Shown one piece after another: positions 50,382 through 59,426 of a stretch of DNA of 64,000 nucleotides; position 1 is the stretch's first letter, and each line of letters begins with the position of its first letter. Origin of the DNA: Bryobacteraceae bacterium (lineage in GTDB: Bacteria; Acidobacteriota; Terriglobia; Bryobacterales; Bryobacteraceae); NCBI GenBank assembly GCA_041394945.1, contig JAWKHH010000003.1:806001-870000 (forward strand), read 5' to 3'. The notes under the pieces were generated by a model that was not told where the DNA came from, searched no databases, and worked only from the letters and a program-made list of their open reading frames with translations. Position numbers and translations under genes: made by a program.

Positions 50382-51380
50382 ATGGCGACTGGGCAGAGCC
50401 ACGTTCCTGTCACGCGTCCGATGGCCATGCGGCCTGTGGACGGCGCGCAGGGCCTTGCCGCGATTCTCGGCGGGAGCCCGGCCATCGAATCCATCCGCAA
50501 TCAGATTTCGCGAGTGGCGCGGGCTTCCTGCGGCGTCCTCATCACGGGCGAAACCGGCACCGGAAAAGAGCTGGCCGCCGCGGCCATTCATCAATGCGGG
50601 CCTCGCGCCAACCGGCCCTTCGTCAGCATCAATTGCGCCGCGCTCCCCGAGTCCCTTCTCGAAAGCGAGCTGTTCGGCTACACCAAGGGCGCGTTCACTG
50701 GAGCGCTCCAATCCCGCGCCGGATTGCTGGCCGGCAGCGACGGCGGCACCGTGTTTCTCGACGAAGTCGGCGACCTGTGCCTCACCGGCCAGGCCAAGCT
50801 CCTGCGCGCGCTCGAGGCGAAAGAAGTTCGCCGCCTCGGCTCGAATCTCACGCACTCCGTCGATTTCCGCGTCGTGGCGGCCACCAATCGCTCCCTCGAG
50901 GAACGCGTCCAGACCGGCGAGTTCCGCCAGGATCTCTACTACCGCCTTAACGTCGCCCGCGTTCATCTGCCCCCGCTGCGCGACCGCATCGAAGATGTCC
51001 CGGAACTCGTCGCCCACTACATCCGCATCCTCAACCGAGAGTTCTCCATCCGGATCGAAGAAGTGGATCCGGGCGTCCTCGAGTGTCTCGCCAGGTACGA
51101 CTGGCCAGGCAACATCCGCGAGCTGCGCAACACGCTCGAGGTGGGCTACCTCAACTGCCAGCCGCCGCACCTCCGTGTGCAGGATCTCCCACGGCATTTT
51201 CGCGACCGCTGCCAGCCGCCCTTCCCGCCCGAAGGCGCGTCCGAAGAGACGGTGATCCTCTCGGCGCTACGCGAAGTCGATTGGAATAAAAGCAAGGCCG
51301 CGCGCAAGCTGCACTGGTCGCGGATGACGCTCTACCGCAAGCTAAAGCGCTACGGCCTCGCCGATCGCCCCGCCCGATAA
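50382..51380 (+). CDS. sigma-54-dependent transcription activator without a sensor domain
   Basis: A 332-residue enhancer-binding protein consisting of a short N-terminus (about 30 residues), an AAA+ domain and a Fis-type HTH. Walker A is GETGTGKE (residues 56-63), the sigma-54 contact loop GAFTGA is residues 103-108, Walker B is GTVFLDEVGDL, and a C-terminal HTH ends with DWNKSKAARKLHWSRMTLYRKLKRYGL. No receiver, GAF or PAS domain precedes it, as in PspF. It follows the particle operon by 34 bases and probably activates it from the candidate sigma-54 promoter at 26961. Confidence 0.9.
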   Translation: MATGQSHVPVTRPMAMRPVDGAQGLAAILGGSPAIESIRNQISRVARASCGVLITGETGTGKELAAAAIHQCGPRANRPFVSINCAALPESLLESELFGYTKGAFTGALQSRAGLLAGSDGGTVFLDEVGDLCLTGQAKLLRALEAKEVRRLGSNLTHSVDFRVVAATNRSLEERVQTGEFRQDLYYRLNVARVHLPPLRDRIEDVPELVAHYIRILNREFSIRIEEVDPGVLECLARYDWPGNIRELRNTLEVGYLNCQPPHLRVQDLPRHFRDRCQPPFPPEGASEETVILSALREVDWNKSKAARKLHWSRMTLYRKLKRYGLADRPAR

Positions 51381-51395
51381 GGGAACTCCGCCGCC

Positions 51396-51710
51396 TCAAA
51401 CCACCCGTAGAATCGCCACGCCCGCCACAACCAGCCCCACACCCGCCAGCTTCGTCCACGAAACCGGTTCGCCCAAAACCACCGCCCCCAGGGCCAGCGC
51501 CAGAGCTGCTTCGAGCCCGAGCACGATGACGTAGTTCGCGCTCATATCCGAATCCCGCATCGAAACCGCCTGGAGCGCCGAACCCGCCACGAAGCACGCA
51601 AACACACCCAATGCCGGCGGCCAGCGCGTCAGCCCCGCCGATTCTTTCATGAACACCCCACCCGCGACATATGCCCCCGCCGCCGCCAGCGCCAGCAGCA
51701 AACTCACCAT
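51396..51710 (-). CDS. SMR/EamA-like small multidrug or metabolite transporter
   Basis: A 104-residue membrane protein with four hydrophobic segments, the size of a small multidrug resistance (EmrE-like) subunit. Visible text: LLLALAAAGAYVAGGVFMKESAGLTRWP, with Glu in the first helix region, and LGEPVSWTKLAGVGLVVAGV, which is typical of SMR or half-EamA proteins. It would act as a dimer in the inner membrane. It is downstream of the PLP decarboxylase with only a 22-base gap, so it may export the product of that enzyme, possibly a polyamine. Confidence 0.72.
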   Translation of the reverse strand: MVSLLLALAAAGAYVAGGVFMKESAGLTRWPPALGVFACFVAGSALQAVSMRDSDMSANYVIVLGLEAALALALGAVVLGEPVSWTKLAGVGLVVAGVAILRVV

Positions 51711-51732
51711 GTGCCCAATCCTCTCCGCCGCC

Positions 51733-52872
51733 TCACTCGAAGTACGTCGGCAGCGGCGCGAAACCGTTGAACCCTACCGACGCGTAACTCGCCGTGTACG
51801 CCCCCGCACTCAGGACCTCCAACCGGTCCCCCTCGCGCAACGACAACGGCAGCTCGTAAGGCGTCTTCTCATACAGGATATCTGCGGAATCGCACGTCGG
51901 CCCGGCCAGAATCGCCGGACCCGCCGGCGCGTGCTCGAATCCCGCCGCCCGGATCCGGTACTGAATGCATTCGTCCATCGTCTCCGCCAGCCCCCCGAAC
52001 TTGCCCACGTCCACGTAAACCCAGCGCGGACCCCCGTCGCGCCGTGAAACCAGCACCACCTCCGTCACCAGCACCCCGGCGTCGGCCACCAACCCGCGCC
52101 CCGGCTCCAGCATCACGTGCGGCGCGAAGGGCGACATGTGCCGATCGAGCGCCCCCCGGATACGCGCGCCATAGACGTCGAGATCAGGCGCCGGCTCGCG
52201 ATAGCGCGCCGGAAATCCCCCGCCGAGATTGATCATCGCCAGATGCACGCCCCGCGCCCGCATCCGGTGGAACAGCGCCGCCGTCTGGGCGATGGGCGCT
52301 TCCCATTGCGACGGGTCCCGCTGCTGCGAACCCACATGGAACGCAACGCCCCACGGCAGCAAGCCTAGTTCCACCGCCTCCGCCAGCATCGCCTCCGCCG
52401 CCGCCGGAGAGCATCCGAACTTGCGCGCCAGCGGCCAGCTCGAACCCGCCGACCCTACCGCCAGCCGGCACGACACTCGCGACCCCGGCGCGTGCGCGGC
52501 GATCTTCCGCAACTCCTCCTCGCAATCGAACACAAACAGGCGGACGCCGCACCGCCATGCATGCGCGATGTCGGCCGATCGCTTCACCGTGTTTCCGTAC
52601 GAAAGGTCGCCCGGCGATGCCCCGGCAGCCAGGCACAAGTCCACCTCCGCCGGGCTCGCCACGTCGAACTTCGCGCGCAGCGCCGCCAGCTTCGCAATGA
52701 TCTCCGGCGCGGGGTTCGCCTTCACGGCGTAGTGGATCCCGGCGTGCGGAAAGGCGCGTTCGAACCGCCGCCAGGCCTCCTCCACCAGATCGAGGCGCAT
52801 CAGCAGGCAGGGCGTCGCCGGCCGGACGGCGAACGTGGGCTGCGGCGGGTCAAGTTCCAAGAGGGGCGTCAT
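51733..52872 (-). CDS. group III PLP-dependent decarboxylase (ornithine/diaminopimelate decarboxylase type)
   Basis: A 379-residue fold-type III PLP decarboxylase. The PLP lysine is Lys51 in YAVKANP, the alanine-racemase-barrel motifs FDVASPAEVDL, HVGSQQ and GGGFPARY follow, and the substrate/dimer cysteine motif GPTCDSADIL is near residue 325. This resembles ornithine/lysine decarboxylases more than LysA, because of CDSAD and the short total length. It would make putrescine or cadaverine. ATG 52872 has AGGAG upstream (GGAGACTGGG) and gives the family N-terminus. The SMR-like gene follows. Confidence 0.83.
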   Translation of the reverse strand: MTPLLELDPPQPTFAVRPATPCLLMRLDLVEEAWRRFERAFPHAGIHYAVKANPAPEIIAKLAALRAKFDVASPAEVDLCLAAGASPGDLSYGNTVKRSADIAHAWRCGVRLFVFDCEEELRKIAAHAPGSRVSCRLAVGSAGSSWPLARKFGCSPAAAEAMLAEAVELGLLPWGVAFHVGSQQRDPSQWEAPIAQTAALFHRMRARGVHLAMINLGGGFPARYREPAPDLDVYGARIRGALDRHMSPFAPHVMLEPGRGLVADAGVLVTEVVLVSRRDGGPRWVYVDVGKFGGLAETMDECIQYRIRAAGFEHAPAGPAILAGPTCDSADILYEKTPYELPLSLREGDRLEVLSAGAYTASYASVGFNGFAPLPTYFE

Positions 52873-52993
52873 TCCCAGTCTCCTTTCCCCCTTACAGCGG
52901 AGAGCCGCCCCAAACCGGCTCACCGCCGCCAAACTTTCCTCGTGATCCCTTACCCGCCGCATTTTCGCTGTAACGATTGTGGGCTGGAAGTCA

Positions 52994-53002
52994 TGTTATA
53001 AA
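52994..53002 (+). promoter_or_regulatory. extended -10 promoter of the ECF sigma gene, possibly leaderless
   Basis: TGT followed by TATAAA (52997-53002) lies ten bases before the ATG at 53013, so transcription would begin about four bases upstream of the start codon. No Shine-Dalgarno is seen there. Confidence 0.45.
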
Positions 53003-53012
53003 CGCGTAAGAA

Positions 53013-53621
53013 ATGTGCGCCGACACAGGTGGCGTCACCCGTCTCCTTCGACGATGGTCCGAAGGCGACTCCGGCGCGCTCGACGAAATCATCCCGATCG
53101 TCTACAGCGAATTGCAGTCGCTGGCCCACCGCCAGTTGCGCCGCGAACACGCCGCCCACACTCTGCAAACCACCGCCCTCGTCAACGAAGCCTACCTCCG
53201 GCTCGCCGGTCAGGAATCGAAGGATTGGAAGAACCGCGGCCACTTTCTCGCCGTCTGCGCCCAGATCCTGCGCCAGGTGCTCGTGGACGCCGCCCGTACC
53301 CGGCGAGCTCAGAAGCGCAACTCCGGCCAGGCGCCTATCCCCATTCCCGGCGATCTCCCCGTCCCGGCCGGCCAGACCGATGCCTCCCTCATCGCGCTCG
53401 ACGACAGCCTCGCCGAACTCGCCCGCATCGATCCCCTGAAAGCGCGCATCGTCGACCTTCGCTACTTCGGCGGCTTCACGGTGGAAGAAATCGCCGCCCT
53501 CCTCGATATCTCCCCCGCCACCGTGAAACGCCATTGGGCCATCGCCAAGGCCTGGCTCTACAACGAACTCGCCGCGCGCGACGCCCAACCCCTCGAGGAA
53601 CCGCAGACCGATGAACCCTGA
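53013..53621 (+). CDS. ECF sigma factor (acidobacterial TIGR02999-like)
   Basis: A 202-residue extracytoplasmic-function sigma factor. Region 2 text is visible as ELQSLAHRQLRREHAAHTLQTTALVNEAYLRL, and region 4 as GGFTVEEIAALLDISPATVKRHWAIAKAWL. This subfamily is highly expanded in Acidobacteria and planctomycetes and is almost always followed by a Ser/Thr kinase, as here with an 11-base overlap. The kinase may control the sigma factor by phosphorylation. Target promoters unknown. Confidence 0.9.
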   Translation: MCADTGGVTRLLRRWSEGDSGALDEIIPIVYSELQSLAHRQLRREHAAHTLQTTALVNEAYLRLAGQESKDWKNRGHFLAVCAQILRQVLVDAARTRRAQKRNSGQAPIPIPGDLPVPAGQTDASLIALDDSLAELARIDPLKARIVDLRYFGGFTVEEIAALLDISPATVKRHWAIAKAWLYNELAARDAQPLEEPQTDEP

Positions 53622-55962
53622 ACTCTGGGGGCGCGTGGAAGGCATCGTCGCCGAGGCGCTCGAAGTCGACGAGCCCGAGCGCTCCCTCCTCGTCGAAGAA
53701 CGATGCGCCGGCGACGGTGAGACCCTCACCGAGGTGCGAAGGCTGCTCCAGGCCGGCGACCGCATGGACGCCCGCTTCCTCGAATCGCCCGCGTTCGATC
53801 CCGCCCGCGAGACCTACGGTCAGTACCGCGCCCTCCACCAGGTCGGGCGCGGCGGCATGAGCGTCGTCTATCTCGGCGAGCGCACCGGCGCCGAGTTCGA
53901 ACGCCGGGTGGCCATCAAGGTGATGCTCGCCCCGAGCGCCCTCACCCGCGGCGAAACCCACATTCTCGCCTCCCTCGAACATCCCAACATCGCCCGCCTG
54001 TTCGACGCCGGCGCCACCGCCTCCGGCTTCCGCTACTTGGTGATGGAGTACGTCGATGGCGTCCGCATCGATCACTACTGCCGCGGCCTCTCCCACGACG
54101 CCCGCCTTCGCCTGTTTCTCCAGGTTTGCGCCGGAGTGCAATACGCCAACCGCGCCTTCGTCGTGCACCGCGATCTCAAACCGGCCAACATCCTTGTCAC
54201 CGGCGAAGGGATGGTGAAGCTCCTCGACTTTGGCATCGCCAAGCTCCTCGAGGACAACGCTGTATCCGACCACACCGCCCGCGCCTGGACCCCCGACTAC
54301 GCAAGCCCCGAACAGATCCTCGGCGAACCCGTCACCGCCTCCACCGACGTCTATTCGCTCGGCGTGCTGCTGTGCGAATTGATCAGCGGCGCAAGGCCTC
54401 GCTCCTCCGCCGATCTGCCGCTCGGAGAGATCGTGCGGCGCGCCGCCGCCGAAGAGATCGCCAACCCCGGGCTAGACGGCGAACTCGGGCTCATCGCGCG
54501 CAAGGCGCTCCGGCGCAACCCCGCTCACCGTTACGAGTCCGCCGGCGACATGGCTCGCGACATTGAGCGCCTCCTCGAAGGACGGCCCATCGCCGCCCGG
54601 CCGCCGTCGCGATTCTACAACGCGCGCAAGTTCATCGGGCGTCACCGCCTGGCCGTGGCCGCCGGCGCCCTGGCCGTGGCCGGTCTGCTCGTCACCACCG
54701 CCGTCGCCGTGCGCGAGTCGCGGCTCGCCACGGAGCGGTTCGGCCAGGTGCGGCGTCTTGCCAGCAGCGTGCTCTTCGAGGTCTACCCGGAAGTCAGCAA
54801 GCTCTCCAATTCGCTCGAAGCGAGGCAGATCCTCGCCCGGCGCAGCCTCGAGTATCTCGACGCGCTCGCCAGTGACCCGCGCGCCGGCGCCGGCCTCCTG
54901 ACCGAAATCGCCCACGGATACATCCAGCTCGCCGACATCCAGGGCACCTCCGGCATGGAAAGCCTTGGCGATACGGGCGCGGCTCTGGAGCGCGCCCGGC
55001 AGGCCGAACGGGCGGCGCGCCGGGCCCTCGCCCTTGAGCCGCGAAACCCCGGCGCGCGCGCTGTCCTGTTCGAGGCGCTCGTCCGCCTGGCGAGCACCCA
55101 CAACCTTCGCGGTGGGGCCGACAAGGCCGGCCCATACGCCGAAGAAGCGGTACGGGTCTCGAAGACCATCCTGGCGGAAGCGCCCGGCGATCTCTCCGGT
55201 TCGCGCCGCGTCGCCGAAGGCCTGCTCACGCTCGCCATCACCAACTCCGCCGCCCGCGAGACGCTCGCCGCCAGCATCCCGCTCTTCGATTCAGCGGTGG
55301 CCGCCTGGGAGTCGCTTTCCGCCAGAACCGGCGGAGCCGCCCAGGACCGTCGCGACCTCGCCCGCGCCCACCAATACGCCGTCGCCGCGCTGATCCGCCT
55401 GGACCACGCCGCCGAAGCGGAAAAGCATGCTCGCGAATCCCGCGGGATCAACGAAGCCCGCCTCGCCGCCGGCGACCTCCGCGCCCGCCTCCAACTCGCC
55501 ACCGACCTCGGCTATCTCGCCGTGATCGCATGGCGGCGGAACGATAGCCTCGCCGCCGCGGATCTGTTCGAACGGCAGCTCGTCCTGCGGCGGGCCCTCG
55601 CCGCCGAAGAGCCCCGCGACAACCACATGGCCATGAGCGTCGCCGGCACGATGGCCCGCCTCGGCCACACCTACGCCATGCTCGGCCGGTTCCCGGAGGC
55701 CATCGCGATGGGGCAGGATGCCCTCCGCCGCCAGCGCGCCATCCACGCGCGCGACCCGAAGTACGTCTCCGCCACCCGCGAACTCTTCTTCGCTTTGATC
55801 GACTTGGCGGAGACCAACCTCCGCGCGGAAAAGTCCGCCGAGGCCTGTCCGCTGGTCCGCGAGGCAGCCGGTGTGTGGGACCTTCTGCAGGCGAGTTCGA
55901 CGCCAATGGAACGCGGGCCCGGCGAACGGCTGAAGAAGATGCGCGCCCGCTGCGGCGTCTGA
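53611..55962 (+). CDS. Ser/Thr protein kinase with C-terminal helical repeats
   Basis: A 783-residue transmembrane protein kinase. The N-terminal 70 residues form a short helical domain, then the kinase: VGRGGMSVVYLG (Gly loop), catalytic Lys103 in VAIKVM, HRDLKPANI with Asp188, and DFG at 206-208. A single transmembrane segment follows (about residues 343-367). The C-terminal 400 residues are tetratricopeptide-like repeats with Ala-rich helices, probably outside the cytoplasm. It overlaps the ECF sigma gene by 11 bases, and the pair probably forms one signalling unit. Confidence 0.9.
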   Translation: MNPELWGRVEGIVAEALEVDEPERSLLVEERCAGDGETLTEVRRLLQAGDRMDARFLESPAFDPARETYGQYRALHQVGRGGMSVVYLGERTGAEFERRVAIKVMLAPSALTRGETHILASLEHPNIARLFDAGATASGFRYLVMEYVDGVRIDHYCRGLSHDARLRLFLQVCAGVQYANRAFVVHRDLKPANILVTGEGMVKLLDFGIAKLLEDNAVSDHTARAWTPDYASPEQILGEPVTASTDVYSLGVLLCELISGARPRSSADLPLGEIVRRAAAEEIANPGLDGELGLIARKALRRNPAHRYESAGDMARDIERLLEGRPIAARPPSRFYNARKFIGRHRLAVAAGALAVAGLLVTTAVAVRESRLATERFGQVRRLASSVLFEVYPEVSKLSNSLEARQILARRSLEYLDALASDPRAGAGLLTEIAHGYIQLADIQGTSGMESLGDTGAALERARQAERAARRALALEPRNPGARAVLFEALVRLASTHNLRGGADKAGPYAEEAVRVSKTILAEAPGDLSGSRRVAEGLLTLAITNSAARETLAASIPLFDSAVAAWESLSARTGGAAQDRRDLARAHQYAVAALIRLDHAAEAEKHARESRGINEARLAAGDLRARLQLATDLGYLAVIAWRRNDSLAAADLFERQLVLRRALAAEEPRDNHMAMSVAGTMARLGHTYAMLGRFPEAIAMGQDALRRQRAIHARDPKYVSATRELFFALIDLAETNLRAEKSAEACPLVREAAGVWDLLQASSTPMERGPGERLKKMRARCGV

Positions 55963-55970
55963 CCGTCCCG

Positions 55971-57710
55971 CTACTCGGTGAGCATCAAGGCCGACGCCCA
56001 TCCGCCCGCGCGCTGAATGCCCGGCACGAAGAACTTCGCGATGAACTCCCCATCGGTGGCCGTGAACCCGGCGTTCGCGCCGGAAAGCTTCACCTTGCGT
56101 CCGGCCGCGGCCGCCGCGAAGCGCACCCACACCGCCGCGTCGCCCACGCCCACCGCTTCCACCTCGCCCGCCGGCAGCCATGCCAGCGCCGTGAGAATGT
56201 CCTGCGCGCGCTCGGCGTCGTCACTGCGATTGAACGTCAAAAAGTGCCCGTGGGAGCGATCCCGCGGCGCCTTCGCCATGCCTGTTTGAAATGCGTCGAT
56301 CGTCAGCACCGGCCGCCCCGCCGCCGCCAGCGCCTTCGCCTCCCGCGACTCCATCGCCCGCTCCGCCCCGTCCGGATGCACCACCAGCACGGGCGTTCCC
56401 TTCCCCGGCTTCCAGATCGCCGGCACCGCGTCTCCCGCGCCCGGCCGCGAGAGCACTCGCCGCGCGCCTTCGGTTCGTTCCTCTACCTTCGCCGGCCACT
56501 CCGAAGCCAACGCCAGCCGCAGCAGCCGCCGCCGTTCGTCCTTGTCGCGAATCGCGTTCACCTGCGCCAGCGATTGCCCCCGCCACTGCGTGAACAACCC
56601 TTCGTAGCTGAGCGCGCCTGGCGGCAGCGTGCGTCCGTGCAGCGCCAGCATGTCCTGCAGCTTCTCCACGCGAACGTTCTTCTCTTTCCGCTCGGTCCCG
56701 TCGCCCTGCGCCACCTTGCCGAAAAACTTGTACACCGCCTCCCGGCTGGACTTGTTGTAGTTGTGCGGCGCGTCGATCCGCGCGGCCTCCACCGAATCCG
56801 CCTTCCCGTAAAGACTGTAGATCCCCTTCACCGCCGGGTACTCTTCTTCCAGCGTGTGCCGCGTCCAGTCCCCGGTGGCTGAAACCATCAGCATCGGCCG
56901 CGGCGCCATCATCGCCCCGAACTCCACGTTGAACGCGCCCACGCGCAATCCCGGCGCGTTCTCGCACGGTGACCCGCCCTGCATGATCCCCGAAATCATG
57001 TTCACCGGAGCCGTGTACTGAATGCGGTCGTCGATCGCCGCCAGCAGAAACGTCTGCGTGCCTCCGCCCGAAGCGCCCGTTGCGCCGATCTTCGCGGCGT
57101 CCACATCGGGCAGAGCCGCCAGCCAGTCCACCACGCGCAGCGAGTTCCACAACTGCAGCCCCAGCGGCCCGAAGTTCCACAACTGCTCCTGCTTCCCGGC
57201 GAACGAGTGCGGCGTCTGCACCGTGTCGTTGTAGCCCACCATGTCGTAGGCGAACACCACGAACCCTTGCCGCGCCAGGCTGATCGCCCGCGCCGGAATC
57301 GAACCCGTTTCGCTATGCTCCAGACGCCCGTACGTCCAGTGGCCGTGCGGCGTCGCGATGGCCGGCGACTTCCCCTTCGCCCCGCGCGGCCGGTACAGAT
57401 TGCCGCCGAGATAGTAACCGGGCATCGTCTCGAGCAGCACTTTCTCGATCGTGTACCCGTCGCGCTCCAGCTTCCCGAACACCTCGGCGCGCACCGGCCC
57501 GCGCTCCGGCATCGGGTCCAGCCCCGCCGCAAAAAGGATCTGCTGCTTGAGCTGCTTCTTCCGTGCTTCCCAACGATCCAGCGTGCCGTAGTCCGGCATT
57601 TTGAAGTGCGTATCGGTGTTCGGAACGTTGGTGTTCCGCGAGTCGGCCGCAAGCAGCGAAAGCCCAAGGAGCGAAAACAAAGGAACGAACCAGACACACA
57701 GGCGCCGCAT
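55971..57710 (-). CDS. exported alpha/beta-hydrolase (acetyl xylan esterase/prolyl oligopeptidase-like)
   Basis: A 579-residue protein with a signal peptide (LCVWFVPLFSLLGLSLLAADS) and an alpha/beta-hydrolase core. The nucleophile elbow is Ser214 in GATGASGGG, with preceding oxyanion text PHGHWTYG and VFAYDMVGYND. The C-terminal third probably holds the His (RSHGHFLTF near residue 513). Such proteins in acidobacteria are dienelactone-hydrolase or acetyl-xylan-esterase relatives. The substrate is unknown. It starts three bases after the stop of the DHDPS-like gene, which it precedes in the operon. Confidence 0.75.
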   Translation of the reverse strand: MRRLCVWFVPLFSLLGLSLLAADSRNTNVPNTDTHFKMPDYGTLDRWEARKKQLKQQILFAAGLDPMPERGPVRAEVFGKLERDGYTIEKVLLETMPGYYLGGNLYRPRGAKGKSPAIATPHGHWTYGRLEHSETGSIPARAISLARQGFVVFAYDMVGYNDTVQTPHSFAGKQEQLWNFGPLGLQLWNSLRVVDWLAALPDVDAAKIGATGASGGGTQTFLLAAIDDRIQYTAPVNMISGIMQGGSPCENAPGLRVGAFNVEFGAMMAPRPMLMVSATGDWTRHTLEEEYPAVKGIYSLYGKADSVEAARIDAPHNYNKSSREAVYKFFGKVAQGDGTERKEKNVRVEKLQDMLALHGRTLPPGALSYEGLFTQWRGQSLAQVNAIRDKDERRRLLRLALASEWPAKVEERTEGARRVLSRPGAGDAVPAIWKPGKGTPVLVVHPDGAERAMESREAKALAAAGRPVLTIDAFQTGMAKAPRDRSHGHFLTFNRSDDAERAQDILTALAWLPAGEVEAVGVGDAAVWVRFAAAAAGRKVKLSGANAGFTATDGEFIAKFFVPGIQRAGGWASALMLTE

Positions 57711-57713
57711 CGG

Positions 57714-58661
57714 TCAGTCCCCGGCCACTGCCGACGCTACCCGGGCCGCCGCCAGCGTCTTCGCCACCGGACCGATCTCGGCCCGCATCTTCTCCGTCAC
57801 CGGCGTGACATACGGCGCGATCGGGCCCGCCGACGCGATGCCCGCCAACTCCACCGCCGCGTGCAGCACACGCGCCGGACCCCACGCGTCCCGCAAATCC
57901 TCGAGCGCGATGAACGGCGCACGGATCGCCGCGGCCGCGTCCCAGTCTCCCGCGACATTGGCTTCGTAGAGCGCGCGCGAAAGCGCCGGCGCCACGCATC
58001 CGCTGCCGGTGGTGAACCCGGGGAGCTTGAAGTCGCGCATGTGCGAAATAGCCGGCCGCTCGCCGATCCCGCTGATCACGTGCGCGCGGTCCACCCGCTC
58101 GAGCAGCGCGTCCAGATACGGATCTTCAGAGGGCTCCGGCCGAACTACCGCGTACTTGATCCCGATGCAGACGCCGTCTTTCACCAGGCGCGCCACCGCG
58201 TCCAGCCCGGCTTCTTTGTTGGCGCCCATGTTGTTCTCGTCCTTCAGGTAGACGATGATCGGCATGCCCGCCGCCTCGGCGAACGCACGATATCCGCGCT
58301 CCAGTCCTTCGGCGTCCCGCGGGTCCGAGCACGGCAGCAGCATCGCCGTCGGGAAGCCGCGCCGGCGCAGCAGCGGGGCCTGATCCATCGCCCGCCCGAA
58401 CGACGGTCCCGCCGAGGGGATCATCAGGAAGTCGTCGTCAATCCCGGCGCACCAATCGAGTAGCGCGTCGTACTCGGCCAGAGTGATGTGATAGAGAAAC
58501 GCGTTGCCGCCGTAGAGAAAGTTGTGGATCCCCCCGGCGGCGATGTGCCGGGCGATTTTCTCGGTTTCGGCGAAGTCGATTTGGCCGTCTGTCCGGCGGC
58601 ACAGCGGCGGAACCGGGAAGACGCCTCGAAGGTCGGCGGTGGTAAGCGTGTTCTTGCGCAT
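57714..58661 (-). CDS. dihydrodipicolinate synthase (DapA) superfamily aldolase
   Basis: A 315-residue member of the DHDPS/NAL family (class I aldolases). The Schiff-base lysine is probably Lys169 in GIKYAV, and the assisting tyrosine is Tyr138 in IIVYLKDENN. Glycine-rich text near the start (GGIHNFLYGGN) is typical. It does not carry all signature residues of true DapA, so it more probably acts on sugar acids or 2-keto-3-deoxy compounds. The exported esterase gene follows on the same strand with a three-base gap, hinting at polysaccharide or plant-material breakdown. Confidence 0.78.
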   Translation of the reverse strand: MRKNTLTTADLRGVFPVPPLCRRTDGQIDFAETEKIARHIAAGGIHNFLYGGNAFLYHITLAEYDALLDWCAGIDDDFLMIPSAGPSFGRAMDQAPLLRRRGFPTAMLLPCSDPRDAEGLERGYRAFAEAAGMPIIVYLKDENNMGANKEAGLDAVARLVKDGVCIGIKYAVVRPEPSEDPYLDALLERVDRAHVISGIGERPAISHMRDFKLPGFTTGSGCVAPALSRALYEANVAGDWDAAAAIRAPFIALEDLRDAWGPARVLHAAVELAGIASAGPIAPYVTPVTEKMRAEIGPVAKTLAAARVASAVAGD

Positions 58662-58724
58662 CGCTCTTGATTCTATCTCCCGGCGGACCGCCAGGAAACG
58701 CGCCCGCCGCCGTTTCCCCCCTTC

Positions 58725-59378
58725 CTACGAGCCGAACTGCTTCGGATCGACGATCGCGATCCCCGCCTGGATCGCCTTCTGGATCTCCGCGTTCAACGCC
58801 TCGCCCTCGGCGATCACCTTGTTGATCTCGCCCATGTACTGATCCACGCCCTGCAAGCCGCGGTTCACCTGCACGAATCCGAGAATGTCGTCGTACTTCT
58901 GGATCGACGCGCGAATCTTGTCCATCCCGTCCTCGGCTGTCTCCATCGTCTGCTCGAAACTCTTCTTCTTCGCGCGAATGTCCTTCAACAAGCGGTCCCG
59001 CAGAGACTCGGTCTGGTTCTGCTTGGCACGCGTCTCCATCAGCCGGAACAGGTCCTTGGCGCTATCCTCGGTGCCGTTCAGCGATTTCTTCAACCGCTCG
59101 GACTTCTCCTTCAGCCGCGCCATGGTCGCCTCCATCCGCTGCAGGCGGGCGTCCGTCATGTTCTTGTCCTGAAGATACTTGCCGAGATCCTGATAGGCGT
59201 CCTGCACGGTCTCCGCCGTATCGGTGGAAACCTTCTGGGCCGCCTGCAAGCGCTGCGAAACCTCGCGCGCACCCTGCACCAGTTGCGCCGCCGTCACCAC
59301 CTTGTCGCCCATCATCCAGCCGCACGACGACAGCCCGAAAGCCGCCGCCGCGATCATCCCGATCCATGTCCGGTTCAC
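58725..59378 (-). CDS. coiled-coil lipoprotein (DUF2959-like)
   Basis: A 217-residue protein with a lipoprotein signal peptide (IGMIAAAAFGLSSC, Cys near residue 19) followed by long helices with heptad character (RLQAAQKVSTDTAETVQDAYQDL, ARLKEKSERLKKSLNGTEDSA, and SFEQTMETAEDGMDKIRASI). The layout resembles DUF2959-type lipoproteins, for which no function is known. GTG 59378 places the signal peptide at the N-terminus. The 561-residue reading in the same frame comes from antisense overlap of the next gene. It is divergent from the PhoPQ-related gene. Confidence 0.68.
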   Translation of the reverse strand: MNRTWIGMIAAAAFGLSSCGWMMGDKVVTAAQLVQGAREVSQRLQAAQKVSTDTAETVQDAYQDLGKYLQDKNMTDARLQRMEATMARLKEKSERLKKSLNGTEDSAKDLFRLMETRAKQNQTESLRDRLLKDIRAKKKSFEQTMETAEDGMDKIRASIQKYDDILGFVQVNRGLQGVDQYMGEINKVIAEGEALNAEIQKAIQAGIAIVDPKQFGS

Positions 59379-59426
59379 TCCCGATAGTCTACCGTCTCGT
59401 AGAATCGAGAGAGGAGTTCCACCGCC

